From an uncultured Burkholderiales bacterium (lineage in GTDB: Bacteria; Pseudomonadota; Gammaproteobacteria; Burkholderiales; Burkholderiaceae_D): 5,416 nt of DNA. How positions within the stretch are numbered: position 1 is the stretch's first letter; each line of letters begins with the position of its first letter. The notes beneath the pieces were generated by a model. It was not told where the DNA came from and made no database searches. It worked only from the letters and a program-made list of their open reading frames with translations. The stretch covers positions 1 to 5,416 of the forward strand of contig CAIVDH010000155.1 of assembly GCA_903904635.1 (NCBI GenBank). The letters run 5' to 3'. This document shows positions 1-5,416 of this stretch, in pieces. The translations under genes were made by a program, and so were the position numbers.

Positions 1-376
1 AAATTGCTTCACCCGCCAACACCATTTTGAAGCCGTTGTAGTCAGGCGGGTTGTGGCTGCCTGTGACCATGATGCCGCTAGCAGCGCCCAGCACTTGGGT
101 GGCGTAATACAGCAGTGGCGTGGCAACGAGACCAACATCAATCACGTTAACACCAGCGGCCTGCAGGCCTTGTGCTAATGCAGCGGATAAGGACGGACCC
201 GAGAGCCTGCCATCGCGACCGATGATGACGGTGTGTTCGTTCTTGGCTAATGCTGCAGAACCGAAGGCCTGACCGATTTGATAGGCGATACCATCGTCTA
301 GCGTGCGACCTAATACGCCGCGTATGTCATAGGCTTTGAAGATGCCGGGGGTCGGTGCCAGTTTTGCTGTAGTCAT
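1..376 (-). CDS. Phosphomannomutase/phosphoglucomutase, N-terminal part (runs off left edge)
   Basis: This is the first 125 codons of an alpha-D-phosphohexomutase; the rest lies beyond the left edge. The family interconverts hexose-6-phosphate and hexose-1-phosphate (mannose and/or glucose) in the cytoplasm through a phosphoserine. Visible motifs are FKAYDIRG near residues 13-20 (the usual N-terminal signature), IIGRDGR at 51-57, and the catalytic loop VTGSHNPPDYNGFK at 104-117, where Ser107 is the expected phosphorylated residue. This matches the AlgC/ManB-type bifunctional PMM/PGM better than PgcA or GlmM. The ATG at 376-374 puts the FKAYDIRG motif at the usual distance from the start. No clear Shine-Dalgarno sequence is seen, and the start lies 4 bases after the rfbD stop, so translational coupling is likely. 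Context suggests it supplies glucose-1-phosphate to RfbA, and possibly mannose-1-phosphate for GDP-sugars. Which sugar it prefers cannot be read from this fragment (algC, manB, cpsG and xanA are all used for relatives). Confidence 0.95.
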   Translation of the reverse strand, partial: MTTAKLAPTPGIFKAYDIRGVLGRTLDDGIAYQIGQAFGSAALAKNEHTVIIGRDGRLSGPSLSAALAQGLQAAGVNVIDVGLVATPLLYYATQVLGAASGIMVTGSHNPPDYNGFKMVLAGEAI

Positions 377-380
377 AGTT

Positions 381-1289
381 TCATGAAGCTTTAGAAGATG
401 CTGCTGTGTTGGTTAGATGTTGCTGCTGGCATTGTGCCAGTGCCTCATCCCATTGCGGCAGACTACAAAAAGTTTGTTGGAATTTTGTCGTGTCGAGCAA
501 AGAATTTTTTGGCCGACGCGCGGGTAAGGGATATTGATCTGTCGTGATCGGATGCAGCAGTGGTTTATTCAGTACCGACGGATGTGTAAAGATTTTTTGC
601 GCGAAGTCATGCCAGGTAGTCTGACCACCTGCAGCAAGATGATAGATTCCACCGTGTGTGGCTATATAGTCATTTGCCTCTCCGGTACTCATCATTTGTC
701 TGACTACATCCGATGTGGCATCAGCAATGGTATGGCTCCAGGTCGGCGCACCCATCTGATCATGCACGATGGAGAGCTCTTTTCTTTCTTGTGCCAGACG
801 CAGCATGGTCAGTAAAAAATTTTTACCGTACAACCCATATACCCAGCAAGTACGAAAAATCAGATGCGCCACACCGCTGTCGGCAATTGCAATTTCGCCT
901 GCAAGTTTGCTACGGCCATAGGCTGACAAAGGTGCGGGCTGGTCATCTTCCACCCATGCGCCCTCTTTGCTGCCGTCAAATACATAATCAGTTGAATAAT
1001 GTATCAAGGGTATGCCTAGCTCACTTGCTTCTTCTGCCATGACTTTCGGTGCATCTGCATTGATGCGAAAAGCCAGCGCTTCTTCTTTTTCTGCCAGATC
1101 AACAGCTGTGTAAGCAGCCGCATTAATAATCAGATCTGGGCGCACCGCTCTGATGGTTGCGCGCACTGCATCCAAATCAGTCAGATCCAGCTGCGCGCGA
1201 TCTAGCGCAATGATTTCACCCAGACCCAGCAGGCTATGTTGTAACGCATGACCAACTTGTCCGTTCTTACCAGTGACGAGAATTTTCAT
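381..1289 (-). CDS. rfbD: dTDP-4-dehydrorhamnose reductase
   Basis: This is RfbD/RmlD, the last step of dTDP-L-rhamnose synthesis: NAD(P)H-dependent reduction of dTDP-4-keto-L-rhamnose in the cytoplasm. It is an extended short-chain dehydrogenase/reductase of 302 residues counted from the ATG at 1289. Visible motifs are the nucleotide-binding MKILVTGKNGQVG at residues 1-13, NAAAYTAVD at 56-64, STDYVFDG at 99-106 containing the catalytic Thr100, the catalytic pair Tyr124 and Lys128 in YGRSK, DQMGAPTW at 177-184, and ARRPKNSLLD at 257-266. All are typical of RfbD. The frame is open to a TTG at 1304 (five extra residues, MSDSS), which would overlap the rfbC stop; the ATG is preferred because the family normally begins right at the MKILVTG strand. 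No strong Shine-Dalgarno sequence precedes either start. The C-terminal tail after about residue 285 is rich in Gln, Ala and Ser and looks unconserved. It sits between rfbC (7-base gap) and the mutase gene (4-base gap). Confidence 0.96.
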   Translation of the reverse strand: MKILVTGKNGQVGHALQHSLLGLGEIIALDRAQLDLTDLDAVRATIRAVRPDLIINAAAYTAVDLAEKEEALAFRINADAPKVMAEEASELGIPLIHYSTDYVFDGSKEGAWVEDDQPAPLSAYGRSKLAGEIAIADSGVAHLIFRTCWVYGLYGKNFLLTMLRLAQERKELSIVHDQMGAPTWSHTIADATSDVVRQMMSTGEANDYIATHGGIYHLAAGGQTTWHDFAQKIFTHPSVLNKPLLHPITTDQYPLPARRPKNSLLDTTKFQQTFCSLPQWDEALAQCQQQHLTNTAASSKAS

Positions 1290-1296
1290 GGAAGAA

Positions 1297-1842
1297 TCAG
1301 ACAAATAATTCTGCTTGTGACAGCGGCAATCCTGCCTGGTCTTTGGCAGACAAAACCGGCTCGGCAGTCAGCGGCCAGTCTATTGCCAGTGCAGGATCGT
1401 TCCACAACAGCGAACGTTCATACTCAGGCGCGTAATATTCGGTAGTTTTATATAAAAATTCTGCGCTCTCACTCAACACCAGAAAACCATGCGCAAATCC
1501 TGGCGGTATCCATAACTGTTTGTGGTTAGCCGCAGTAAGCCTGACGGATACGGATTGCCCAAAGCTTGCTGAGTGCTTGCGTAAATCGACACACACATCA
1601 AATACTTCACCGGATGTGACCCGCACTAATTTTCCCTGCGGATGCTGTATCTGATAATGCAAACCACGCAGCACATGTTGCGCCGAGCGTGAATGATTGT
1701 CTTGCACAAAAGTGGTACTGACACCAGTCATTTCTTTAAATCGATGCTGATTGAAACTTTCCAAAAAAAATCCGCGGTCGTCACCAAATACTTTAGGCTC
1801 AATGATGAGCACATCAGGAATCGTGCAAGAAATAACTTTCAT
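1297..1842 (-). CDS. rfbC: dTDP-4-dehydrorhamnose 3,5-epimerase
   Basis: This is RfbC/RmlC, a cofactor-free cupin epimerase that inverts C3 and C5 of dTDP-4-keto-6-deoxy-D-glucose to give the L-rhamno ketosugar. Its 181 residues match the usual family length of about 180-185. The motifs run in family order: DDRGFFLESFN at 21-31, QDNHSRS at 47-53, VLRGLHYQ at 58-64 with the catalytic base His62, GKLVRV at 70-75, VFDVCVDLRKHS at 80-91, and WIPPGFAHGF at 111-120. An aromatic residue at Tyr131 lies where the family's catalytic Tyr is expected, so the protein should be active. The ATG at 1842 gives the standard N-terminus and lies 4 bases downstream of the rfbA stop. Upstream is only a weak AAGG about 14 bases away, so translation probably depends on coupling to rfbA. 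No oddities are seen. Confidence 0.97.
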   Translation of the reverse strand: MKVISCTIPDVLIIEPKVFGDDRGFFLESFNQHRFKEMTGVSTTFVQDNHSRSAQHVLRGLHYQIQHPQGKLVRVTSGEVFDVCVDLRKHSASFGQSVSVRLTAANHKQLWIPPGFAHGFLVLSESAEFLYKTTEYYAPEYERSLLWNDPALAIDWPLTAEPVLSAKDQAGLPLSQAELFV

Positions 1843-1846
1843 GATT

Positions 1847-2740
1847 TTAGTAGGCCTTTTCTTCCAGCAAGCGCAGCAAATATTGTCCGTAACCGCTTTT
1901 CTTTAAAGGATCAGCGAGTTTTTGTAATTGCGCTGCATCGATATAATTTTTTCGGTATGCCACTTCTTCCGGACAGGCGACTTTAAGCCCTTGTCTTTTT
2001 TCCAGTGTGGCGATGAATTGCGATGCGTCCAGCAAGGATTCATGTGTGCCTGTATCTAACCATGCCATGCCACGACCCATTAACTCGACTTGCAATTTAC
2101 CGGCTTCGAGATAGACGCGATTAACATCGGTTATTTCAAGTTCACCACGCGCAGATGGTTTGATGGAAGCAGCAATATCACAGACTTCTGTGTCATAAAA
2201 ATATAAGCCAGTCACTGCGTAATTTGATTGCGGCTTTACAGGTTTTTCTTCTATGCTGATCGCGCGTCGGTCGGCATCAAAGCCAACGACACCATAGCGC
2301 TCAGGATCATGTACATGATAAGCAAACACCGTTGCGCCATCTGTGCGCTCATGTGCGGCAGCGAGGCTTTGATCGAGTGAATGACCGTAATATAAATTGT
2401 CACCCAGGATTAATGCAGAAGGATGATTGCCTACGAATTGGCGACCGATGATGAAAGCTTGCGCCAATCCATCCGGCGAAGGCTGCACCGCATACGCTAT
2501 ATTCAAGCCCCACTGTTTGCCGTCACCGAGCAGTGCTTCAAAGCGCGGCGTATCTTGCGGTGTCGAGATCAGCAAAATATCACGTATGCCCGCCAACATC
2601 AGGGTGGACAGCGGATAGTAAATCATGGGCTTGTCATACACCGGCAGCAATTGCTTGGAGATGGCCTGGGTTGCAGGATAGAGCCGCGTTCCTGAGCCAC
2701 CCGCCAGTATGATTCCGCGTCGCGCGATGTTTTTATTCAT
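1847..2740 (-). CDS. rfbA: Glucose-1-phosphate thymidylyltransferase
   Basis: This is RfbA/RmlA, which joins glucose-1-phosphate and dTTP to give dTDP-glucose and pyrophosphate. It is the committed step of the pathway, and the family is typically feedback-inhibited by dTDP-rhamnose. Its 297 residues are normal for the long RmlA type. Visible motifs are the nucleotidyltransferase signature [12 protein letters not shown] at 11-22, [15 protein letters not shown] at 29-43, the metal-binding Asp114 in LGDNLYYG at 112-119, EEKP at 164-167, TGLYFYD at 177-183, GELEITDVN at 199-207, and the second metal-site loop [10 protein letters not shown] at 227-236. The ATG at 2740 overlaps the rfbB stop as ATGA, a classical coupling arrangement, and a purine-rich GAAGAAAG lies just upstream inside the 3' end of rfbB. 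The start is well supported because the glycine-rich signature follows at the usual distance. It is second in the operon, between rfbB and rfbC. Confidence 0.98.
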   Translation of the reverse strand: MNKNIARRGIILAGGSGTRLYPATQAISKQLLPVYDKPMIYYPLSTLMLAGIRDILLISTPQDTPRFEALLGDGKQWGLNIAYAVQPSPDGLAQAFIIGRQFVGNHPSALILGDNLYYGHSLDQSLAAAHERTDGATVFAYHVHDPERYGVVGFDADRRAISIEEKPVKPQSNYAVTGLYFYDTEVCDIAASIKPSARGELEITDVNRVYLEAGKLQVELMGRGMAWLDTGTHESLLDASQFIATLEKRQGLKVACPEEVAYRKNYIDAAQLQKLADPLKKSGYGQYLLRLLEEKAY

Positions 2741-3807
2741 GTTTTGCTTTCTTCACGCTGTGCGTAATTTTTATCCAGCCATTGTAAATATTCGCCTGAT
2801 TGCACCTTGCGCACCCATGCCTGATTTGCCAGTGTCCATTGCACGGTTTTGCGCATGCCGGTCTCGAAGGTTTCGGCGGGCTTCCAGCCTAATTCACGCT
2901 CGATTTTGCGTGCGTCAATTGCATAGCGACGATCATGACCAGGACGATCTTTTACAAATGTGATTTGCTCACGATAGGAATGCGCCGCAGGTGACAGCTC
3001 ATCAAGCAAATCACACAGCGTGTGTACAACATCAATATTGGCTTTTTCATTCCAGCCGCCGATGTTGTATGTTTCTCCCGGCTTGCCATCTGCCAGTACG
3101 CGCCTCAACGCGGCGCAATGATCCCCCACATACAGCCAGTCGCGCACTTGTTGGCCATCACCGTAAATAGGCAGCGGCTTGCCAGCTAATGCATTGGCTA
3201 TCACCAGCGGTATGAGCTTTTCAGGAAACTGCAGCGGGCCATAATTATTGGAGCAGTTGCCAGTTACAACAGGCAAGCCGTAGGTGTGAAACCAGGCACG
3301 TACTAATTGATCCGACGCAGCCTTGGAAGCGGAGTATGGACTATTGGGCGCGTAGGGTGTGGTTTCTGAAAATGGTGCGTCGTCTGCGCCTAGCGTGCCA
3401 AATACTTCATCAGTTGATACATGCAAAAAACGAAAGCTCTCGCGTTGCGTATCAGACAGCGTAGCGCTATAAGCGCGCGCCGCTTCCAGCAAGCTGAATG
3501 TTCCATCGATATTGGTGCGTATGAAATCAGCAGGGCCGTGAATTGACCGGTCTACATGACTCTCCGCAGCAAAATGCAAAATAGCGCGCGGCTGATATTG
3601 TTTGAGCAATGCCGCAACGAGCTCGCGGTCGCAGATATCACCGTGCACGAAGCGATGTCGCGGGTCTTTTGCCAGCGAGGCGAAATTATCAGGATTGCCG
3701 GCGTAGGTCAGCTTGTCGAGGTTGATGATGGGCTCATCGCTACCAGCCAACCAGTCGAGTACAAAGTTTGAACCTATGAATCCGGCACCGCCTGTGACTA
3801 AAATCAT
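2737..3807 (-). CDS. rfbB: dTDP-glucose 4,6-dehydratase
   Basis: This is RfbB/RmlB, the NAD+-dependent dehydratase converting dTDP-D-glucose to dTDP-4-keto-6-deoxy-D-glucose in the cytoplasm. It has 356 residues, typical of the family (about 350-360). Visible motifs are the NAD-binding loop [11 protein letters not shown] at 5-15, the acidic turn and signature LDKLTYAGN at 30-38, [12 protein letters not shown] at 78-89, the catalytic triplet Thr132-Asp133-Glu134 in STDEVFG, the SDR pair Tyr158 and Lys162 in [20 protein letters not shown] at 186-200, and [18 protein letters not shown] at 213-230. The Asp-Glu pair distinguishes it from UDP-glucose epimerases. The ATG at 3807 begins directly with the first beta-strand (MILVTGG) and has a TAAGG Shine-Dalgarno sequence 7 bases upstream. 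It is the first gene of the minus-strand operon, so any operon promoter should lie in or beyond the gap shared with apaH. Its stop overlaps the rfbA start. Confidence 0.98.
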   Translation of the reverse strand: MILVTGGAGFIGSNFVLDWLAGSDEPIINLDKLTYAGNPDNFASLAKDPRHRFVHGDICDRELVAALLKQYQPRAILHFAAESHVDRSIHGPADFIRTNIDGTFSLLEAARAYSATLSDTQRESFRFLHVSTDEVFGTLGADDAPFSETTPYAPNSPYSASKAASDQLVRAWFHTYGLPVVTGNCSNNYGPLQFPEKLIPLVIANALAGKPLPIYGDGQQVRDWLYVGDHCAALRRVLADGKPGETYNIGGWNEKANIDVVHTLCDLLDELSPAAHSYREQITFVKDRPGHDRRYAIDARKIERELGWKPAETFETGMRKTVQWTLANQAWVRKVQSGEYLQWLDKNYAQREESKT

Positions 3808-3814
3808 TTGTTTG

Positions 3815-3819
3815 CCTTA
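3815..3819 (-). promoter_or_regulatory. Ribosome binding site of rfbB
   Basis: Read on the minus strand the bases are TAAGG, ending 7 bases before the rfbB ATG. This is the clearest Shine-Dalgarno match at any gene start in the window and supports the chosen start. It also fits rfbB being the first cistron, with later genes relying more on coupling. Confidence 0.65.
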
Positions 3820-3840
3820 TCAATAAAACAATTTACTACT

Positions 3841-3860
3841 GCAGACTTGTGTCAGTCTGC
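3841..3860. repeat. Inverted repeat (7-bp arms) upstream of rfbB
   Basis: The arms GCAGACT (3841-3847) and AGTCTGC (3854-3860) are perfect reverse complements around a 6-base spacer. The centre lies about 43 bases upstream of the rfbB start. No T-run follows on either strand, so it does not look like an intrinsic terminator. It could be an operator or a hairpin in the 5' leader of the rfb mRNA; nothing in the sequence decides between these. Confidence 0.6.
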
Positions 3861-3865
3861 GACCC

Positions 3866-3877
3866 CAGGCCAGCCTG
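3866..3877. repeat. Short dyad CAGGC-CA-GCCTG
   Basis: Two 5-bp arms, CAGGC and GCCTG, flank a 2-base centre. The spacer is too short for an RNA hairpin with all five pairs, so if it matters it would be as a DNA-level dyad. A dyad this short in a G+C-rich patch can easily arise by chance. It is listed because it lies in a cluster of dyads between rfbB and apaH. Confidence 0.3.
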
Positions 3878-3897
3878 CACAAACATACACAAACAGA
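3878..3897. repeat. Tandem 10-bp direct repeat, CACAAACA(T/G)A twice
   Basis: Two consecutive 10-base units, CACAAACATA and CACAAACAGA, match at 9 of 10 positions, so the shared CACAAACA recurs at one helical-turn spacing. A looser relative, CACAACAAAC, follows at 3941-3950. The placement in the divergent gap suggests a possible binding site for a protein contacting one face of the helix, but no regulator can be named from the sequence. Confidence 0.5.
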
Positions 3898-3922
3898 TCT
3901 GCAAAATCAGCTCGCATTTTAC

Positions 3923-3943
3923 GTGAGGTGCATGCACCCTCAC
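3923..3943. repeat. Near-perfect palindrome upstream of apaH
   Basis: The left arm GTGAGGTGCA (3923-3932) and right arm TGCACCCTCAC (3933-3943) are reverse complements over 10 pairs apart from one extra C in the right arm. The centre, TGCATGCA, is a perfect 8-bp palindrome. The dyad ends about 41 bases before the apaH ATG. There is no following T-run on the plus strand, and on the minus strand it is followed only by mixed sequence, so a terminator is unlikely. An operator or a leader hairpin is possible. Confidence 0.6.
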
Positions 3944-3984
3944 AACAAACTAAAATGATTCCCTATTCTTTTGGCATCTATCCC

Positions 3985-4803
3985 ATGACTACCTATGCAA
4001 TCGGTGACATTCAAGGCTGTGCAGCGCAACTAGACGCATTGCTGGAACTGATCGATGCCGAATCACCCGACGCAAAACTGATTTTTCTTGGGGATTTGGT
4101 TAACCGCGGACCAGATTCACTAGGGACATTGCGCAAAATTCGCGCACTCGGCGACCGCGCCAGCGTGGTACTGGGCAATCACGACCTGCATCTGCTGGCG
4201 GTCGCGCACGGCATACGCCAGCCAAATCGCGCCGATACTGTCATGGATATTCTTTCGGCACCTGACCGGGATACTTTACTGGACTGGCTGCGCCATCAGG
4301 CCATGGCTTTGCGTGTAAATGATTATTTACTGGTGCATGCCGGTGTACTGCCGCAGTGGAGCGCAGTACAGGTGCTGGCTGTGGCGCATGAAGTGGAGAC
4401 GCGTTTGCGCAGCAATGACTGGGTAGATTTTTTACGTAACATGCACGGCAATGAGCCTGCACGCTGGAATGACGATCTGCAAGGCCCAGCGCGCATGCGT
4501 TGCATAGTCAACGGACTGACCAGGCTGCGTTATTGCACTGCTGATGGCACGATGGATTTCATCACTAAAGAATCACCCGGCAATCCGCCGCCAGGCTACC
4601 TGCCCTGGTTTGAAGTGCCGAATCGACAAACTAACGATGTGACCATGGTATTTGGCCACTGGTCTACGCTGGGCCTGTCGCTGCAACCCAATGTCATCGG
4701 ACTTGATACCGGTTGTGTATGGGGCGGCAAACTTACAGCACTACGTCTGCAGGATCGCGCATTGCTACAGGTGAGCTGTCCGCAATATCAACAACCGGGC
4801 TGA
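3985..4803 (+). CDS. apaH: Bis(5'-nucleosyl)-tetraphosphatase, symmetrical (ApaH)
   Basis: ApaH hydrolyses Ap4A and related dinucleoside polyphosphates symmetrically to two nucleoside diphosphates. It belongs to the metallophosphatase (PPP) superfamily and acts in the cytoplasm; in E. coli it limits Ap4A and affects stress responses and RNA capping. Motifs in order are YAIGDIQGC at residues 4-12, [11 protein letters not shown] at 36-46, [11 protein letters not shown] at 62-72, [11 protein letters not shown] at 115-125, VFGHWSTLG at 222-230, and [16 protein letters not shown] at 240-255. Together these give the expected metal ligands and the ApaH-specific C-terminus. The first motif has Gln where E. 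coli has His (GDVHGC); other proteobacterial ApaH proteins share this. The 272-residue length from the ATG at 3985 fits the family, and MTTYAIGD aligns with the E. coli N-terminus. The frame stays open upstream to the rfbB side, with another ATG at 3955, but those residues look non-coding. No clear Shine-Dalgarno sequence is seen. Its last 71 bases overlap the convergent acyltransferase gene. It is not in the E. coli ksgA-apaG-apaH setting here. Confidence 0.95.
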   Translation: MTTYAIGDIQGCAAQLDALLELIDAESPDAKLIFLGDLVNRGPDSLGTLRKIRALGDRASVVLGNHDLHLLAVAHGIRQPNRADTVMDILSAPDRDTLLDWLRHQAMALRVNDYLLVHAGVLPQWSAVQVLAVAHEVETRLRSNDWVDFLRNMHGNEPARWNDDLQGPARMRCIVNGLTRLRYCTADGTMDFITKESPGNPPPGYLPWFEVPNRQTNDVTMVFGHWSTLGLSLQPNVIGLDTGCVWGGKLTALRLQDRALLQVSCPQYQQPG

Positions 4804-5416
4804 GTGCCTGCGCTATGGTTGCCTGCATGGTCTGCGCCAGCTCGCGCCGGTGTGCGCCTTCGCTGCTTATTGCAGGCAAGCGTATGAGCTCAGCATGCAG
4901 CGGAGGGCTCTGCATAATCATCACCACGCTTTCAAAAAAAGTCATCTCGCCGATAAAGTCAGCGGCTTCATGCAAGCTTCCATCTTCATTCAGATAGCGA
5001 AGTGCATAGGGCTGTACCGGCACGCGCGCTTCTATCGCGGCCTCAAATAAATTTGCATGAAATGGCAATACCGTTCCTTGTGGCGCGGTGGTACCTTCGG
5101 GGAAAAAAGCCACGCGCTCACCGTTATGTATGCTCGCGACCAATCCTGCATAGATACGGCGCACATCACGCTGCTTGCCGCGGGCGATAAAAATCGTGCC
5201 GGATTTATCGCATAGCCAGCCTATCAGCGGCCAGTCGCGAATATCTGATTTGGCAACAAAGCGGCAAGGATGCACAGTGTTGATGACAAAAATATCTAGC
5301 CAGGAAATATGGTTGCTGATGATGAGCGCAGGCGTTACCGCATCAGACTGTGCTGCATTATTGAAGGTGAGTTTTACGCCGCAGATGATGATCAGTTGGC
5401 GCGACCAGCGTTGTAT
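4733..5416 (-). CDS. plsC: 1-acyl-sn-glycerol-3-phosphate acyltransferase family protein (5' end off the right edge)
   Basis: 227 residues and the stop codon of a PlsC/LPLAT-family acyltransferase are visible; the N-terminus lies beyond the right edge. PlsC transfers an acyl chain to lysophosphatidic acid, making phosphatidic acid at the inner face of the cytoplasmic membrane. The reading frame is open through position 5416. Decisive motifs are NHISWLDI (about 5291-5314), the HX4D catalytic block; a middle block with GTIFIARG (about 5171-5194); FPEGT at 5090-5104, the acyl-acceptor phosphate-binding block; and [10 protein letters not shown] (about 5000-5029), the fourth block. A hydrophobic stretch, LIIICGV, near the right edge may belong to a membrane-associated segment. 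A GTG at 5275 gives a shorter apparent gene but would cut off the catalytic HX4D, so it is not the start. The C-terminal tail (VVDIADSS to DVVL) looks unconserved and runs 71 bases into the end of apaH. A lyso-ornithine-lipid acyltransferase (OlsA-like) is a possible alternative in the same family. Confidence 0.9.
   Translation of the reverse strand: MQRWSRQLIIICGVKLTFNNAAQSDAVTPALIISNHISWLDIFVINTVHPCRFVAKSDIRDWPLIGWLCDKSGTIFIARGKQRDVRRIYAGLVASIHNGERVAFFPEGTTAPQGTVLPFHANLFEAAIEARVPVQPYALRYLNEDGSLHEAADFIGEMTFFESVVMIMQSPPLHAELIRLPAISSEGAHRRELAQTMQATIAQALSPVVDIADSSPVAMRDPADVVL

Larger units (their letters stand above)
3808..3984. promoter_or_regulatory. Divergent intergenic region between rfbB and apaH
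   Basis: This 177-base stretch is the only real non-coding gap in the window. It must carry the start signals for the five-gene minus-strand operon unless these lie inside apaH, and probably those for apaH on the plus strand. It holds several short dyads and a tandem 10-bp repeat, listed separately. I cannot fix a sigma70 promoter with confidence. On the minus strand a CTGACA lies upstream of TAAATT but with only 14 bases between them, which is short. On the plus strand TAAAAT at 3951-3956 would be a fair -10 for apaH but lacks a good -35. The rfbB-side 40 bases are A+T-rich, as promoter-proximal DNA often is. The assignment as a regulatory region is inferred from gene orientation. Confidence 0.6.

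Noticed and set aside
534..1042. Plus-strand open frames opposite rfbD (534-815 and 713-1042)
   Set aside because: They have no recognisable motifs and lie fully antisense to a well-supported rfbD; they are shadows.
1693..2963. Plus-strand open frames opposite rfbC, rfbA and the end of rfbB
   Set aside because: Their composition is unlike real proteins (many Arg, Cys and His residues) and they have no motifs or ribosome binding sites; the minus-strand genes explain the sequence.
3841..3860. Intrinsic terminator between the divergent genes
   Set aside because: The hairpin has no trailing T-run on either strand, and in a divergent gap no upstream transcript needs to end there.
3808..3984. N-terminal extension of apaH (open frame from near 3808, internal ATG at 3955)
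   Set aside because: The frame is open by chance. The family starts at MTTYAIGD, the upstream residues look unlike protein, and the stretch contains the repeats and the rfbB ribosome binding site.
4241..4511. Minus-strand open frames inside apaH
   Set aside because: They are short, rich in Cys, His and Ala, and opposite the conserved ApaH core; they are shadows.
4733..5275. Acyltransferase starting at a GTG at 5275
   Set aside because: The frame continues without a stop to the right edge and the upstream part encodes NHISWLDI, the catalytic HX4D block, so 5275 is an internal codon.
1..5416. Mobile element, CRISPR array, tRNA or an undescribed defence or other novel system
   Set aside because: No transposase, terminal repeats, spaced repeats or tRNA-like segments were seen. 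Nearly every base is accounted for by known housekeeping and sugar-nucleotide genes.

Overview
This window looks like an ordinary chromosomal surface-polysaccharide precursor locus from a Gram-negative proteobacterium. The gene set fits a betaproteobacterium best: a complete dTDP-L-rhamnose operon in the order rfbB-rfbA-rfbC-rfbD followed by a phosphomannomutase/phosphoglucomutase, with apaH and a plsC-type acyltransferase on the other side. Base composition looks close to half G+C by eye. I favour something in or near Burkholderiales (Oxalobacteraceae-like), but that placement rests on protein resemblance from memory and is tentative.

Layout: from position 3807 down to position 1, on the minus strand, runs one tightly packed operon: rfbB (3807-2737), rfbA (2740-1847), rfbC (1842-1297), rfbD (1289-381) and the first 125 codons of a phosphohexomutase (376 to the left edge). 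Junctions are a 4-base ATGA overlap or gaps of 4, 7 and 4 bases, so the five genes are almost certainly co-transcribed. Positions 3808-3984 are the only true intergenic stretch. It separates the operon from the divergent apaH (3985-4803, plus strand) and is rich in dyads plus a tandem 10-bp repeat. On the right edge a PlsC-family acyltransferase (minus strand) enters the window, and its 3' end overlaps the 3' end of apaH by 71 bases, tail to tail.

How they work together: the phosphohexomutase can make glucose-1-phosphate (and mannose-1-phosphate). RfbA couples glucose-1-phosphate to dTTP, RfbB oxidises and dehydrates dTDP-glucose, RfbC epimerises it, and RfbD reduces it to dTDP-L-rhamnose. 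That is the donor for O-antigen, capsule, exopolysaccharide or rhamnolipid. The operon therefore carries the route from hexose-6-phosphate to activated rhamnose. ApaH (dinucleoside tetraphosphate hydrolysis) and PlsC (phospholipid acylation) are housekeeping neighbours with no evident link to rhamnose.

I found no RNA genes, mobile elements, CRISPR arrays or broken genes. I see no convincing undescribed system. The items most worth a second look are the dyad- and repeat-rich divergent intergenic region and the convergent coding overlap.
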